This document shows, piece after piece, positions 46,045 through 60,500 of a stretch of 64,000 nucleotides of DNA; position 1 is the stretch's first letter, and every line of letters begins with the position of its first letter. Made by a program: the position numbers and the translations under genes. The stretch comes from Amia ocellicauda (Eukaryota; Chordata; Actinopteri; Amiiformes; Amiidae). The notes under the pieces are model-generated. The model saw only the letters and a list, made by a program, of their open reading frames with translations. It did no database searches and had not been told where the DNA came from. The DNA is taken from positions 16,418,001 to 16,482,000 of the forward strand of contig NC_089867.1 of the NCBI RefSeq assembly GCF_036373705.1. Reading direction: 5' to 3'.

Positions 46045-48162
46045 TAGCACAGTGCATTGGACAAGGCCATTGACGCAGGGATCACAATATATATATATTT
46101 TTTTTACTTTATGATATTTTTTTCTTCTTCTTCAGAGTAGCAGCATTAAGGCTCCAGCAGTGTGCCTCTGCCCCCGGCTCTTCTTCCATTCCCTGTTCTG
46201 ATTTAAAATACAGCAGGATAGGAGACACTTGCATCCTGTCCCTTGAAGAGAATATGCAAGTGCCTGGGGAGGTCCCGCCTGCTCCATCTTTGGGGGTGTG
46301 GGGGGTTCTGGGTGCTGACACAACAAGGTGTCATGCCCCCCTTTGTATTGTTAATTTTACCATTTGGAAACGTCACTAAACACCCCCCCCCCTTCCCATT
46401 CTGCTCTTGTTCCAGCTGAGCTCCAATTTACCAGATCAACGCACTCCTTAATAGAACTGTAATTGTTTAATTGGAGCATTTTAATCACTGTCAGATGGTA
46501 AGCAGTTGAAGTCGTTCAGTTAGGGGGGACTGGGATTGTCAGGGCAGTCTATGGCTGTCAGTTGTGCCTGGCCAGTTTGCCCTGTAGTTTTCCCGCACTT
46601 TTATTCTAATTTTTATTCTTAATTTTTATTCTAGCAGGGACCTGCACTTGAACAACTCCCAGTGCCTGTGTGACCTGCACAGCCTCACCAGCACAGCAAC
46701 AAACCTGTTATCCTGCACTGCGCCAACAGACCAGGGCCCTAACAAAAGGGGTGGGGGTGGGGGGGTGAAATGCTCCACCCAGCTCAACTCAGAGAGGGAT
46801 CATATCACTGTGACAAGCACACACACTGAGCCCTGATACACCTACACCTCCTCCCCATGCCTTTCCCTGATTTTGCTCTGCTTTGCTGTGCACCAGTGCT
46901 GGGGGGTCTGCTGGAGGGGCCACAGTGTCTTCTTGTGTTAGCACCTCCTCAGACTCTTAGTGCCTTAATCAAGCCCTTTCCTTGTCTATGCTGAGCTGAT
47001 GAAACTCTGTCTGCAGTGTGTGTGCAGGGCACAATGGGAGGGACACACACCCTGCAGGACTGACTTGACCTACTGACCGTCTGAGGCTCTCAGGGACCAG
47101 ACCCCCAACTAACAGGCGAGTGGTCACAACGCTTGTGTTCGTCGGCTTCAGCCTGCATCCAGTAACTCAAGTTTAAGCCAAAGTGTTTTTTCAATCCCCC
47201 CACCCCCAATTTTTGGGCTAACACCAAACATGTTGGCTGCTTATTCTGCCTAATGGTTGCGTTGACCTTGGTTGAAACCAAAAGCAGGACAGACAGGGCT
47301 GCTGTGGGACCAGGCCTTAGTAGGACAGTGTCACAGATCCTTCTTACTTGTCGAACTGTCGCTCGAAAAATCACAGAGATTCAACTTTACTAGCATGACG
47401 GCACACTAACAGCAGTGCCTTCTCTTCTCTGTGCAGCCTGCGGGATATGTATTAGGCTGAAACATTATTTATTTATACGTTTATTTATTAGCAGATGCTC
47501 TTACCCAGGGAGAATTACAGCTCTCACAAAATAGATTTGTTTCTGAAATAATAATACAGTAAGAGCAAAGAAAATACAATATACAGACGCAGTGTGAATT
47601 GTGAGATAAAGATCTGTACTCCCCTTTCTGTCCCAGCAGCTGCTCTAGCCCACATGTCACAGAACATACACATTTCAAGAAATTAAGTACAGTATGCACA
47701 AGAAAGCACACTATACTATCGCAGTCCTCATGGGAGTGATTTGTGATATTTATTATAGTGGCATTATTTGTGAGGTGGATGTGGGACAGGCCTGGCTCAG
47801 ATGTCATGCTGTGTGAACAGAGAGGACAGGCCTTTATGTCACTACATGACTGTGCTGCCTGTCTTGACCCCCAAGTCCCAGTAAAAACCACACACACTTC
47901 TCATCCCTCATTTGTGTTGTGTTTGTGGCGTTGTGTGTCTACACTGTCTCCCATCTGCAATGTCTCTCTCGCTCTCCCTCCCTCCTTCCCGCTGCAGTCA
48001 CTGGCTGACCTTCAGACTGTCACTCTATCCCTGAGCACTCCCTTCTAAATAAAAGTCCCCCCTGTACACACCTCACAGTGCATTGCACAGCCATGATACA
48101 AGGAGACATGGCAATGCAACACAGCACAGTACAGCACAATGTAATAAAATACATGTTGCAAC

Positions 48163-48210
<48 letters not shown>

Positions 48211-49079
48211 TACAGTACAAAAGAACACAGCAGCAAAGTAAAACAGGACAGCAGAAAATATAATACAATAAAACAGGACAACACAAAGCGTGGTTTTGTC
48301 ACAAAGTCTGCCATTCACAGAAGCCCACCTTTCAATCACTCTAATTACGAAATTAAATGAGGTGCCCAGGTTTTAATCAGAAGCTGATTAACATGCACCT
48401 CAGACCTTCAGGACTGGGTCTATTGCATTTCTGAATCTGCAAAAATGATTTATCTAGCCACTATTATGATTAATAATTAATAATGTTATGTTGGCAGGCA
48501 AGAAAGCTCTGGCTGAGCTGCAGCCTGTCTCGTTTGGTAAATCACACGTTGCACTAAACATGTACCGTCCCGCGTCTGACCGCCCCACCATGAGCCCAGT
48601 CCCACGCCTGAGCCCCGGGACACCTCTGCGCTCAGAGCAGGAATCGGCACCTCCAGCCGCCCCTCCGCCGCACACACGTGTATGTTGCGTCTCAGTGCGT
48701 GTTCGTGGATGTCCCCGTGTTTCCCGTGCCCAGGTGGAGCAGCCCGTCGGGTCGGTGTACGTGGCCGGTTTGACCTTTCATCAGTATGAGCCCGAGCTCG
48801 ACGCCTGCGCCGTCTCTCTTTGCCCTGTCCAGTTTTGCATTGAGATCACCCTTCAAAACACCGACAGTATAGGGTTTAACTATACATCTGAATGCGCACC
48901 GGGAAATATGGCGATATGATATTGATGGGAACCAGACGGGACTGGGTGCGATCCTGCTGTCCTTTACTCTGTATGCCGCTCACCTCGCCATTCAGCCCGT
49001 TAAAAAGGGGGACGAAAAAAAAAAACCATATTGCGCAATAATAAATGTCATTTCACAAGATTAAAACCGATCCCAGCCC
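46044..49079. other. Intergenic region upstream of SPEN
   Basis: No gene recognised. It contains a LINE-tail-like box (TTTATTTATTAGCAGATGCT, about 47480-47500), a (TA)n run at 48168-48206 and a CAGTACAGCA-rich patch around 48115-48140 and 48215-48280. Confidence 0.5.
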
Positions 49080-49454
49080 TCCAGCGCTTCCTCTCCCCTC
49101 CCCCACCAACACACTTCCACGCCTGCGCACAGCGGCGGGTGATTTCATTAGCGCCGCAGAAAGAGTCATTGTTATTTTTTTTTTTTTCCCCTCGCCCCTC
49201 CGCGCCTGCGCAGTCCCCCGCGCTCCTAGGGGGAGGGCCCGGCGGGGGCGCGCCCGGGCGCGGGCACGGGGAGCGGCGCGCGCCCCCGCCGGAGCAGGGA
49301 GCGCGCCCCGGGGATTCTCACACACAGTCGGCGCGAGGGCTCATGGTGGATCCGCGCGGAGCGAGGCGCTGCACTCTGCAACACGGATACCGAACCGGCG
49401 CGGATTAAACTGCACCAAAACACTCTGTATGAACGGGGGACACGGGCACACAGT
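49080..49454 (+). promoter_or_regulatory. SPEN: SPEN CpG-island promoter and 5' UTR
   Basis: Very CpG-rich sequence, densest at 49200-49420, directly before the SPEN ATG. It contains CCTGCGCA boxes (49121-49130 and 49204-49212) that resemble NRF1 half-sites. Confidence 0.65.
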
Positions 49455-50596
49455 ATGGTCCGGGAAACCAGACACCTCTGGGTGGGGAATTTGCCCGAAA
49501 ATGTACGAGAGGAGAAAATTATCGAACATTTCAAACGGTGAGTTATAAAAAAAAAAAGAGAGAGAGGGGGTAATACCGACATACGGCACCATGGATTCCG
49601 TCCTATCTTTCTCTCTGTGTTCGCTGTGGATGGATACGTTGCCTTGAGAGTTTATGTATAACATGCCGTCTGGATTATAAACCGCCTGTTCCGCTGGGAA
49701 TATATGCTTGCACTAAAAATTAAAAACAAAAGAAAAAGAAACGGAGAGCCCAAGCTAAGTAAAGAGATGGGGTTTACAGGATGGTGTGCATGTTTCTCTG
49801 TTTCAATGCTCTCTGCGAGCCCAGGCGCATAGGATATCGAGGACTGGCTGAGGATTCCGAGAGAGCAGGCATCGCGGTAACGACGCTGCGATTAACTATA
49901 TTATCTGCATGTGTTTGCTTTCAAACGTCTGTCCCTCTTGTGTTGGTCAAATGCAAAACAAACAAACAAGAAACGCGAGCCACCGTTATTACAGTTGTGT
50001 TGCTGAAATACAGTTGCAGAATTATAGATCTGAAGGTTTTGTGTTAATAAAAAAAGAAAGAAAGAAACGGAACCTCTCGGACGAAAACAACCCCAGAAAC
50101 GAGAGAGCAGGCTTTTTGAGATGCACTACTTTGATTGTTTAAGAGTTGTTGTTGTTTTTTTGGTACAATCCAGATTCAGGAATACGGCATACGATGGTTG
50201 TGTATGTATGTGAGAGTGAGGGAGGGAGAGAGTTGAACAGCCAGAGGACCTTGTGTGTTTTATTATCACGCTAAAAAGACTTGGACTTTAGTACTCTGTC
50301 AATGTCTGTTATTTCTCTCGATTGCCTTAAAAATGCAGTTTATTGCTGGGGGTGTGTTTTGATGTGACTGTGTTTTTTTTTTTAATACATTCCCTCTATT
50401 TGTTGCGAGAAACAGAGAGAGGAATAGGAGGAGGGTAAAATATCTTAGCGGTTACTGTGTATCCAGTATTGGATTGCGAACTGGCAATGTAGAAGGTTGT
50501 AAAATTGTATCGAATTCGAGCAAATCAGTGTTACACGATGCTGAATTGTGTGTATAATATATACATTCAGTGTATATGTGTGTGTGTGTGTGTGTG

Positions 50597-50631
<35 letters not shown>

Positions 50632-50863
50632 GCCCCCCCTTCCTGATCGTTTTTCTACCAGTTTAAAGGGTACATGTAGCTGGTGGCTTTTGCTTTGCTA
50701 GTTTCCTAATCTGTAATTTAGAGATATAATGATACTGTGGCATTGTGTGCTACTAAAGGTGAGATCCCAGTCAAGAGTGAGATCTCCCTCCTTATTGATA
50801 ATATTCTTTGATATTAGCAGCCTAGTAATGATTGCCCTATCGTTTTTTTTATCATGAAGCGTA

Positions 50864-50939
<76 letters not shown>

Positions 50940-53900
50940 TATATATATATGTGTGTGTGTGTATATATAATGCTACACGTGGGTTGTGGAGATGTATACC
51001 ATACCTTTCATGGTGTATTCCAGGGCACTTATAACGAGCTGGAACATACTGTGCAGTAAATCGCCCTGCCTAAAAAATGTTTTACAAAAAAGAAAGGGGG
51101 GAATAAATAGCGCCAGTGAACATCACGTGTGTGTCGTTTTCATGCTTTCATTTTTAATAATAATAATGCTACTGTGCCATCCAGACTTGAGATAGCAGGG
51201 ATTTAGGGGGTTAAGCGCAGAGCAGAGCTGGTTGCAGGCGTGCAGAATTGAGGGCATGTAGCTTTTGACTTTTGAAGGGTTTCAATGATATTAAACATGC
51301 CCCTTGTATTATTAATATGTAATAATAGTAGTTATTATTGCTGCTGCTCTGTTTTTGCTGGTTGGTGGTTTGCCTCCTGTTTGCGTGAGATGATGTGTGA
51401 ATGGCACAAACACGTATATGTGGACGCACTGATGATAATTGCAGAGGAAAATGAAAGAGAAGCACGTTGACTATTTGTGCGGGCGCCAGTGTGTTATTCT
51501 GGGGCAGATTTGTGTAGGTCAGGTGAGGTTTTTCTGGACATTTTTGTTTCGTTTTCATGGTGAAAGGCTGATGCATAACTTTGGTAGTAGGCAGTTATTG
51601 GGCCCTTCGTGAAAGTGCAATGATTTGGACAGTGCTGAAGACAGAGTATACTGGGTGTATGATTGGCTGAGAGATTATGGATTGAAAGCAGACTGGAGAC
51701 GCGTGTGCGTTCATTGCTTCTCCGATTCAGGGTGAATTAGATGGTAAAACACTGCAGATACAGAGAATGTAGTCTGTGTGTGACTGAAAGATAAGGCATG
51801 TGAAATTACAACCATTTTTACATTTCTATTTTTGACAATTGATACGTTTAACGGAGCGTGGAATGGCCCAGTGTTGAGGAAGCATATCAGGAAGGATAAC
51901 TAAAATTATGATTAGTAGTAGTATTGTTATGATTATTAAACACGAATATAGTTTCGAAGCGCTTGTTGGTGTTTATGCCCTCACAGTGAGGCAGTCGCAG
52001 CAGTATAGCGTGTCAGCAGATTGCGGGACAGAGAGAGAGAGAGAGAGAGAGGGAGGGAGGATTGGGGGATGGGATAGTGAGTAAGCAGTGTGAATGGGTT
52101 TGTAAAATGGCGTCCACGACTCGATAGTGTGGGAACCGTCTAGGCATCTGGCCTTAAAGACGACTGTCCTTTAAAAATACAGAATTTAATAAACACACGT
52201 CTGTACACTCTTACATCATTCCCCTGTTTCAAATATATCGCTTAAAAACAAATATATATATATATATATATATATAATCAAATTAAATACTCGTTGCTCC
52301 ATAACCCCTCCCCTTAAAACACAGCCTAGCATGCATATTGTATATAAGTGTGCTTAGTGCTGCACTGCACTCTACACGACGCACTTCCAGTGCTGTCAGA
52401 ACAGTCAGCTGAGCTCGGTGTGCACCCGAAGCATGGCTGCATTACGACAGCCTTTCTGGTGTTTTTGTGACATTGTTTTGTAGCGGGTTGCATTTGAATA
52501 CGTCTGTATCTATAATACAACGCCGGGGGTGATCTGTTCCAGTTGCTACTTGTAAGGTACATGACAGCGCATTCAGCTTGACAGGGAAATATTCTGAGTT
52601 TGTTTACAGTTCAGGGAATGGGGCCCTTAACAATACTGCAGTCCTGCCCTCTTGTGCTTTTATTTGTGTTATTTGTACGAGGGCTGATGTTGGGGGGGTA
52701 AATGCCTCGGGGTACAGTGAAAAGGGGGGAGAGGAGGTAAAACCCCACCTCGATGCAGCTCCCGAGCACTGACAGCCACGCGGGGCGGCTCGGCGCTCGC
52801 GCTCACCGGGCTGGCTCGGGAGGGGGGGGCTTGTTGTCAAGGTAACCTTAAGTGATCGGAAGGTAGCGTTGTGACGTGGAGCGGCGGGATACGTGGCTAT
52901 TGATCATTTCTGCAATGCTCCGGCAATACTGTTGCCATGCCAAAAACGCGTTTTTTTTTTTTTTTTTTTTTGATAGACACAAAAATGGAAAATGCATTGG
53001 AAAGTAAACACAATACACAAAGCAACGGCACAGGAGCCTGGTTCTGCCTGTGTCTGTTGCGTGTGTTTACTCCTGCAATCTTATTGATTATCATTGCCCC
53101 CCCCCCCCCCCATACACACGAGACAGCTTTCTCGGTTTTTTTTATATTATTATTATTATAAGTTACTTAAACACGGGAAGTTATACAGGAATTAAACATA
53201 ATATTGTCCAAATTGAGTTCATTATATCAATTTGTCACTCTATATATCTTTCCATTTCTTTCTCTCCCCCTATTTCCACCCATTCCCCTCTCTCTATCAG
53301 TTGATCGACATGTTGTCCTTTTCTTACACTTGTCCTTGCGCTTTTATGTGCCGAATAGAATTGTGTCGCGTTTCTGCTGGAGTTGCTTAGTTACTGTTGC
53401 TTGGTGCATGCTGGAGATGGATTATAAGACAGAGACCGCCGTGCACCTACACACGTGTCAATATCTGCATACAGCCATGTTATACACGCACTTCTGTGTG
53501 TGCTTTGTGTTGGGTTAGTTTATTCTGTGACACTAGCTTAGAGATGGCTTGGCACTGTGTTGCATTCCTCCCCCGTGACGTTTCTTTTGAATCTTAATTT
53601 GTAATGTCCTCTGGAGGTGTAATTAACAGAGAGATTCTTGCTGAAACCTGTATTTGCGTTATGCTAGAAGTTTCTCCTCTAATTTTTATTTGCAGCCGAG
53701 GTTCCAGATCGTGTTTAAAACCTCGCTCTCCTGATAGCTATGAGAGATTAATATTTGTTTGCATTATGGGGAACATGCTTCATGTGGCGAGGGCAGGGGG
53801 GACAGTTGTCTGTGAAGTTGTTTATCGGTTGATGTTAATATTGTCAGGGAGGACTGGTCAGTGACTTCTGCTCGGTATTTGCTGGGTTAATGGACTGGGG

Positions 53901-54552
53901 TATCAGAGTTTATTTTATTACAGTGAAATCATTGCAAAATGAACAAAACCGGGAGATGATTGTATTATAAAGATCACTATTTCCACACAGTGAAATCGTG
54001 CCATTTAAACGCATCAACGTTAAAATGCAATGTGCAATTCAGCGCGTGTATTTAACGAAGTTCATTCGTGAATAAAACATGATTTCCACATGCAGTGCAT
54101 CATTTTGTTGATTTAGTTGTTGTTGTTGTTGTTGTGAAGTGTGGGAATGTGGGTCCAGCTATGTCTCTTCCGCTCCAGCGGCGGTGTACTTTAGGATGTA
54201 AATACGCCACCCCCCCGACAGATTGCCTGGATGCAAAACGAGTATGTCAGCGAGCCTCCCGGGCCAAACGGGGCCAGCAGCACTTTTCACACAAACCAGG
54301 GCCTACCTGGCAAAGGCAACAAGCCCGCCAGACGAGTAAAAACATATTTATGTATTTAGTTTATAAATAATCCAGTAAATAAATACTACAAGGGCTACTC
54401 CCTCCCCCCAGCCGCTGGTTCGGCCTGTGTCGTTATTTAGATACCGCTGTAAATGGTTTCTGACTCATTTTAGCCAGCTAAAGCTCCCAGGCCTGTTTGC
54501 ACATTCCTCTCCTGTCTTGGTGTAAGATTTCTCTCATGTGACTCTCACCCCC

Positions 54553-54596
<44 letters not shown>

Positions 54597-57500
54597 TTCA
54601 GCTTGCGAAAACGCGTACTCCCTTTTTATGTTTGAACTTTTTTTCCCCCCGACGTGCGGGAAAAATACGACGCTCTTCTGTACCCCTGGGAAATATTATA
54701 TTCAATTGTTCTTGTATACGTGAACCTATATACAACTAAAACTAAAATAACAGTGCATCGCAAAAACAATTAGTCTGCGATCTTCAACAAATCTAGACGT
54801 ATGTAGGCCTTTAAAGAAGGTGTTGTGGTTAAATAATCCCCCCCACACACACACACACACAAGATACGTTTATTGAAATTAATTAATTCGGCGGATACAG
54901 CGACTTGGTCAACATTGCATCTAAGGCGTTAACGTCAGCAAGACACAATGCATACTTTTTTTTTTTTTGTCAACTGGAAGCGAATTTAACCCCCTTACAA
55001 AATTAGTTTTACTTCTGTATTCAGTATTCGTGACCTTTCTGGAGGCCTGAATAGGATGACGTGTTATACAGTGCGCCTGGCAACTGTTTCCAATTAAATC
55101 CCACAGTTGTCGGAATGGCGGCTGCTCTACACCAGTTTCCCCTACTGTTTTTCAGCAAAACAATATAGCCCTAATACCTGTGTGTGTGTGTGTGTGTATA
55201 ATATATATATATATGATACTATTTAATCACCATGCACGTAATTCATCCTATTTGCATTGTTTCACTAAAATTAAAAATAATCCCTATTCAAGATCATCCT
55301 TTAGGAGTTTTTATTTTTTTGTTTATATTTATCTGTATATACATGCACCCCTCCAAAATTATTGGCACCCTTGACAACGATTAGCAATAAAGGCTGTATA
55401 AAGTAAATACAGGTAATGAGCTATATACATGTATATATTGTACTTTATTAATGATTCAAGACAACTAACGAAAATCACAAATTTCGCAAATGAAGTTATT
55501 TCCCAATTCCCAATTATTGGCACCCTTGTTTTCAGTACCGTGCCTTTTTTTGTATTTTATTATGAGATTAGAGAACACATTTGAAGGGATATTAGACAAT
55601 TGCTCCATTCGGGATGTTTTCAGATCATTGATATCCTTCAGTCTGTGCTTATTGATTGTCCTCTTCAATGCAAATCCACAAGTTTTCAATGGGATTCATG
55701 TTCAGAGACTGAGATGGTCATTGCAAAATGTTGATTTTGTGGTCACTTAACCATTTCTTTGTGAATTTTGTTGTGTGCTTGGGGGTCATTGTCTTGCTGG
55801 AAGATCCACTTGTGGCCGAGTTTCAGACTCGGAGGCAAAAAAGTATTTGTCTAAAATATCTTGGTAATTGATGGTTCATAATGGTGTTGACCTTAACCCT
55901 TTCTGTTTACAAAAGAGCATGAGTTTTCACAGCCAGCAGGTCATTATGAAGTGTTTTTATGGAATTCTTCAGTCAGTCAGCAATAATTGAAGGCTGATTT
56001 CAAGGCAGCCAGAATCAAATTTACAAGCTACCATCCTGAGGCTCAAAAAGCAAAAATGGCTCCTAAGTGGAGAAAGGCTTAATGAGTCCTAGGACCAGTG
56101 GAAACAAATCAGACCGATAACATCAAGATCCATCACCATATTTTACAGTATAGAGGTTCTTTTCTGCATGTGTATCCTTCTTTCGACACTTAAACCCACT
56201 GCTGGTGTGTGTGGCCAAAGAGTTCTATTTTAGTCTCATCTGACCAGTTCCAATCCAAGTGCCAATGCCATTTAAGCAAACTCCAGGTGCATACATTGGT
56301 TGCTCTCAATAAAGGTTTATTTTTTTCTGGCAACCCTTCCAAATAGGCTATTGGCATGGAAGTGGTGTCTAATTGTAGATTTGGAGAATTGTAAACCTCA
56401 AGATGCAACCAAGTTCTGTAATTCGTCTTTGCCTCCCAAACCACCTTCCTCACTGTTTTGCCCTAATAGTCGTAAGTGCTAGATTTAGGTTTTTAGCCAT
56501 TGCATGTTTTACGAAGGTCAGCAACTATTGTTCTCCATTTGAGTTCTTTTCTGTTCCTAATGGTGATGGATGTCGAATGAATTTTACATGTATATTGCTA
56601 AATTTTTACCATGGGAGGCCACAATACAAGTAATACTGAGATGTACTTAAAAAAATAGAATGGTAATGCAGATTTATTTATAAGAATCTTTTGCAGTGGC
56701 AATAATTTAGTTTGACACCTATCTTCCTGAGAAAAGAACAATTTATTTGAGCAAAATGCATTAGTTTAAAATAAGTTTACCCATAATTTTGAGGATAAAA
56801 TATAGCTCATTACCTGTGTTGCTTATTTTATACAAGATGCCAATACTTTTTCAGGTGACTGTGTGTTTGTATGAGTCCTTGTACCATTTCTAAGAAAGTG
56901 TTACTGACCTATACAATAGTAATAATGGAAAGATAATGCATATGTAAATGCCTGCCTTGCTCTCTTTTGTGCCTGAGGGGTTGACTGACTGTGTTCAGTG
57001 TATTTGTGTGATAGTTGTTTCTGTGCCAGAGGTTGGTTCCTCAATGGCTAAAAATGAAACCACCTGAATAAATCTGTGTCATTACAGTGTAACATTTGCA
57101 CACAGGTGTTTTTAAATTAGCCAGTTCTGTCCCTATATCTCTCTGATTCTGTCTCTGTGATGGCTCCCCCCATCTCTTTATAGACAAGGAGAGGTTTTGA
57201 TCTGTTTGGTGGATGGTGATCCTTTTGTAAGAGACTTTTTAAGGTTGGGAGGCTAGAGGAGGGAACACCCTGTCAACACAAATCTACAATAGACAGGGGA
57301 GGGAGAAAAGTGGCATAATGGTGGTGTGGAAATACTCGTCCCGCGAGTTGAGCCAACTGCAGCCTGCTCGGCACCAATTTTCCCGGCAGCCTGTTTTTAT
57401 TTTTGTCTTTACAACTGAAGTAAATCACCTCTGCAGAGAAGTGAGGGCGGAAAGTTCAGGAACAGGGAGATGATAGTGAGGGAGGAATAAGGCATCCATG

Positions 57501-60500
57501 GGAATCAGTGTGGGAATTCTCCCACAGATATGGGAGAGAGGGCAGGGGTGTGAGCAGCCTGTGAGGGCCTGACTTAGACATTCCTGTTCCTTTTTTTGTT
57601 TTGTTTTTCTTGTTTTTCTATGGCATAGCAGGTAGCATTGGCAATGTAGAGTTATCTTTGTTAAAACATTTTTTTGAATTTACAATACTCCACTGCGCAA
57701 GACCTCCACTCAGGTGTTCTTTCTGCTGATTGAGTGGTTTTCAACTATGGTTTCAGCTGGAAAATGGATACTTTTTTTAACCAAAGTCTCTCCAGAGTCA
57801 GGAAGACACCTTTTATATACTGAAAATAAATTGCATTCTCTACAGGGCTCAGTTCATTAGCACACAAAAACTGTTGCTTCAGTGTTTATATTGTTTTTTG
57901 CTGACACCCTGTCTGTGAGTGCTCTGGGTTCAGGACATCCTTGAAGAATGGCCTTATTAGTCCTCCACTCACAGCCTCTCTATCATTCATTTGTTTTCTG
58001 TACATTTTCAGCACAGTGCAGTTGTCACATGTACAGCAACTGGTGTTCTGTGTACTCTGGTCCCTCTTCCTCCGACAGACAGAGAGCTGCTGCACAGCAC
58101 ACTACAAAGAGAGGTCTGTTCAGAGTAGCTGTGTGTGAGAGCGTGAGCCAGGTCTAACTTATGGAGTTTATTTACTTTTAAAGCTGGACTAATTTTAAGC
58201 TCTTTTGCTGTTTTTTTTGTCTGATTTAAGACCATTTTCCAAGATGTTGAATGAAAACATAAAAAGAAAAAAGAATGCTGTCCTTCATTCACATGAATTA
58301 GGTTTGTAGCAGTGCAGGGGCTTTGTGGCTGTGTGGGATTGCATTATTGTGCAACTTGTTCCTAAGTTTGAGTGTTTCAGTGGGAATGTTGGGTAGGCCG
58401 TTGTATTTTCTCACGCTGGCTGCAGGCGCGGTGGGGGTGTGTGCTCGGCCATTTTGTCTCTGGGGTAGGAACAGTGTGCCAAAGCTCAGAGCGAAAAGAC
58501 CAGTACGGGGGGACACAGTGAAAATAGGGGGAATTCATAAGAGACACAACCTTTCTCATCACGATTCCAATCAAGAACTCTGTGACCTGATCAGTGTTCC
58601 TTCTGTAGCTTCATGCCTTTAATATGTAAATTTGAGGACAATAAGGGAAGGATGTTGTGTGAGACAGCCAGGGAACTGTTGTACAAGAGGAACGCTTAAA
58701 TGTCCTTCAGTTTGATTCAGTAACTCATAACAGCATTTGCAGCTACAGTGGTTTGGTGTGTAGTGACCTGAAGTGAGAGAATGCAAAAATCAGATGAAGC
58801 TGGCTTCAGTGCTGACAGCAGACCGAAAATGTTGATCTCTGTGCGTGTCATTACAGGACAGCCGCCTTCACTGATGCTTATTTAACTGCTTAGATTTCCA
58901 AGCACTCCCTTATGTCTGTAATGCAAGCTATGCTGTGCAGTCTGAATACAGCACTCCAACACCTCTGTGTCATTATGAGCTGAGGTTCACTGCTTTTCTC
59001 CATAATAATGGCCTACACAATAAAACAATGAACATAAGTGATGCGCAGGAGAACACTGAATTGTAATGTTATTTGATTTATTACAGCAACACAATAGTTA
59101 GCGAGTGTGTATTGGTGTGAGTGCATTTGTTGGTTCGAGTGTCTGTGTCTTGCACATTCGCACGCGCACAGACTTGCAAGTGCACACACTCATTCATGTG
59201 CACAGACATTTGTGCACAAAGGGGAGTGCCTGTGTGTGGACTGTCTCACTTTTGCACACACAGACTCGCAGGCACACAGAGATTCTCACGCACAGGGGTG
59301 CTCGAGCTGACGCAGACTTGCGCACGCACAAAGACTCTCATTCGTGTACACAGGTGCTCGAACAGGTACTCACAAGTGCAAGGCACTCATAAGTCGACAC
59401 TGTTTCCACAGAAGAGGGAAGTGGGAGATGTTCATCTGGTCACAGAACTGTTAGAGGGCTATGGTACACTGGGTACTTTCCTGTGCTGTTCTAACAAACC
59501 ACAAAACCCCATATTTCTCAATCTCCCAACCCCCCCCCCCCCTTTTAAATATATATTTAAATATATAATTTTATTTTTTTTCATCAATAGAATCCAGCCA
59601 AAGGCAGTGCATCTTGACAGTTGCCCATTTGTTCTATTGTTATTCTCTGTGAGCAGTAAGTCAGTAACTCTAGCTTCCCTAACTATGCTTATCCCTCTCT
59701 CACTGTATAATACGCCCCTTCTTAAATTGAGTTCACATTTGTAAAGTGAATCCTAGTAATAATTGCAGGAGCTTATTTGTGTGTGTGTGTGTGTGTTGTA
59801 ATAAACAGAAAGTGGTGAGCCCAGTGGGGTCTGCGTGATATTGTGCTGTGGCTGTTTAGACGGACACCAGTGATGGGTACAGAGCAGCTGCCGCTGCTGA
59901 CGGACTGTGATTCAGTGCCTGCTGTCCAGAGGCCTACCCCAAATTGAGGCAGCCTGCACTGCTGGAGCAGCTGCCTGTCTGCCTATGTCTCCCTCTCCCT
60001 CTCCCTCTGCCTGTCTGAGGAGGTGATCAAAGCATAGTGTGTCCAGCTGCATTGACTGCTCCTTTTCTTTCTTCCTTTTTTCTGTTGTTCACTGACAGGA
60101 ACAGTGTCTGACTGGACAGTGCGAATGTGTGTATTTGTATTGGTATGAGTGTCTCTGTGCATGCCTGCCTGTGTGTGTATTTTAATTTATTTAGATTTAA
60201 TTATTTATTATGACACGCAATTATAACAAAAGTAATATGATGGCAGAAGCTTTGTGTATTAAATTTAGTCAGTACACTGTTTTCTGTTCATAATCCATTG
60301 CTATGTTGTGTGTGTGAGAGATTATTTTGTGGCTGCGTTGAGACAGCGAGTGTGTAGTTTCTGTCTTAAGCAGACAGACGGATGGGCGTGGGGGCGTCTT
60401 AAGAACAGATGCAAGGTGCAAACAAACAGGGACAGGGCAGCACTCTGCCTACCAACCCAAACACAGACAGGGCAGAGGGATACTCACTGAATTGATACAT

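Noticed and set aside
48488-48919. 143-codon frame upstream of SPEN
   Set aside because: No domain, no splice logic and no similarity I recognise; it lies in GC-rich promoter-proximal sequence.
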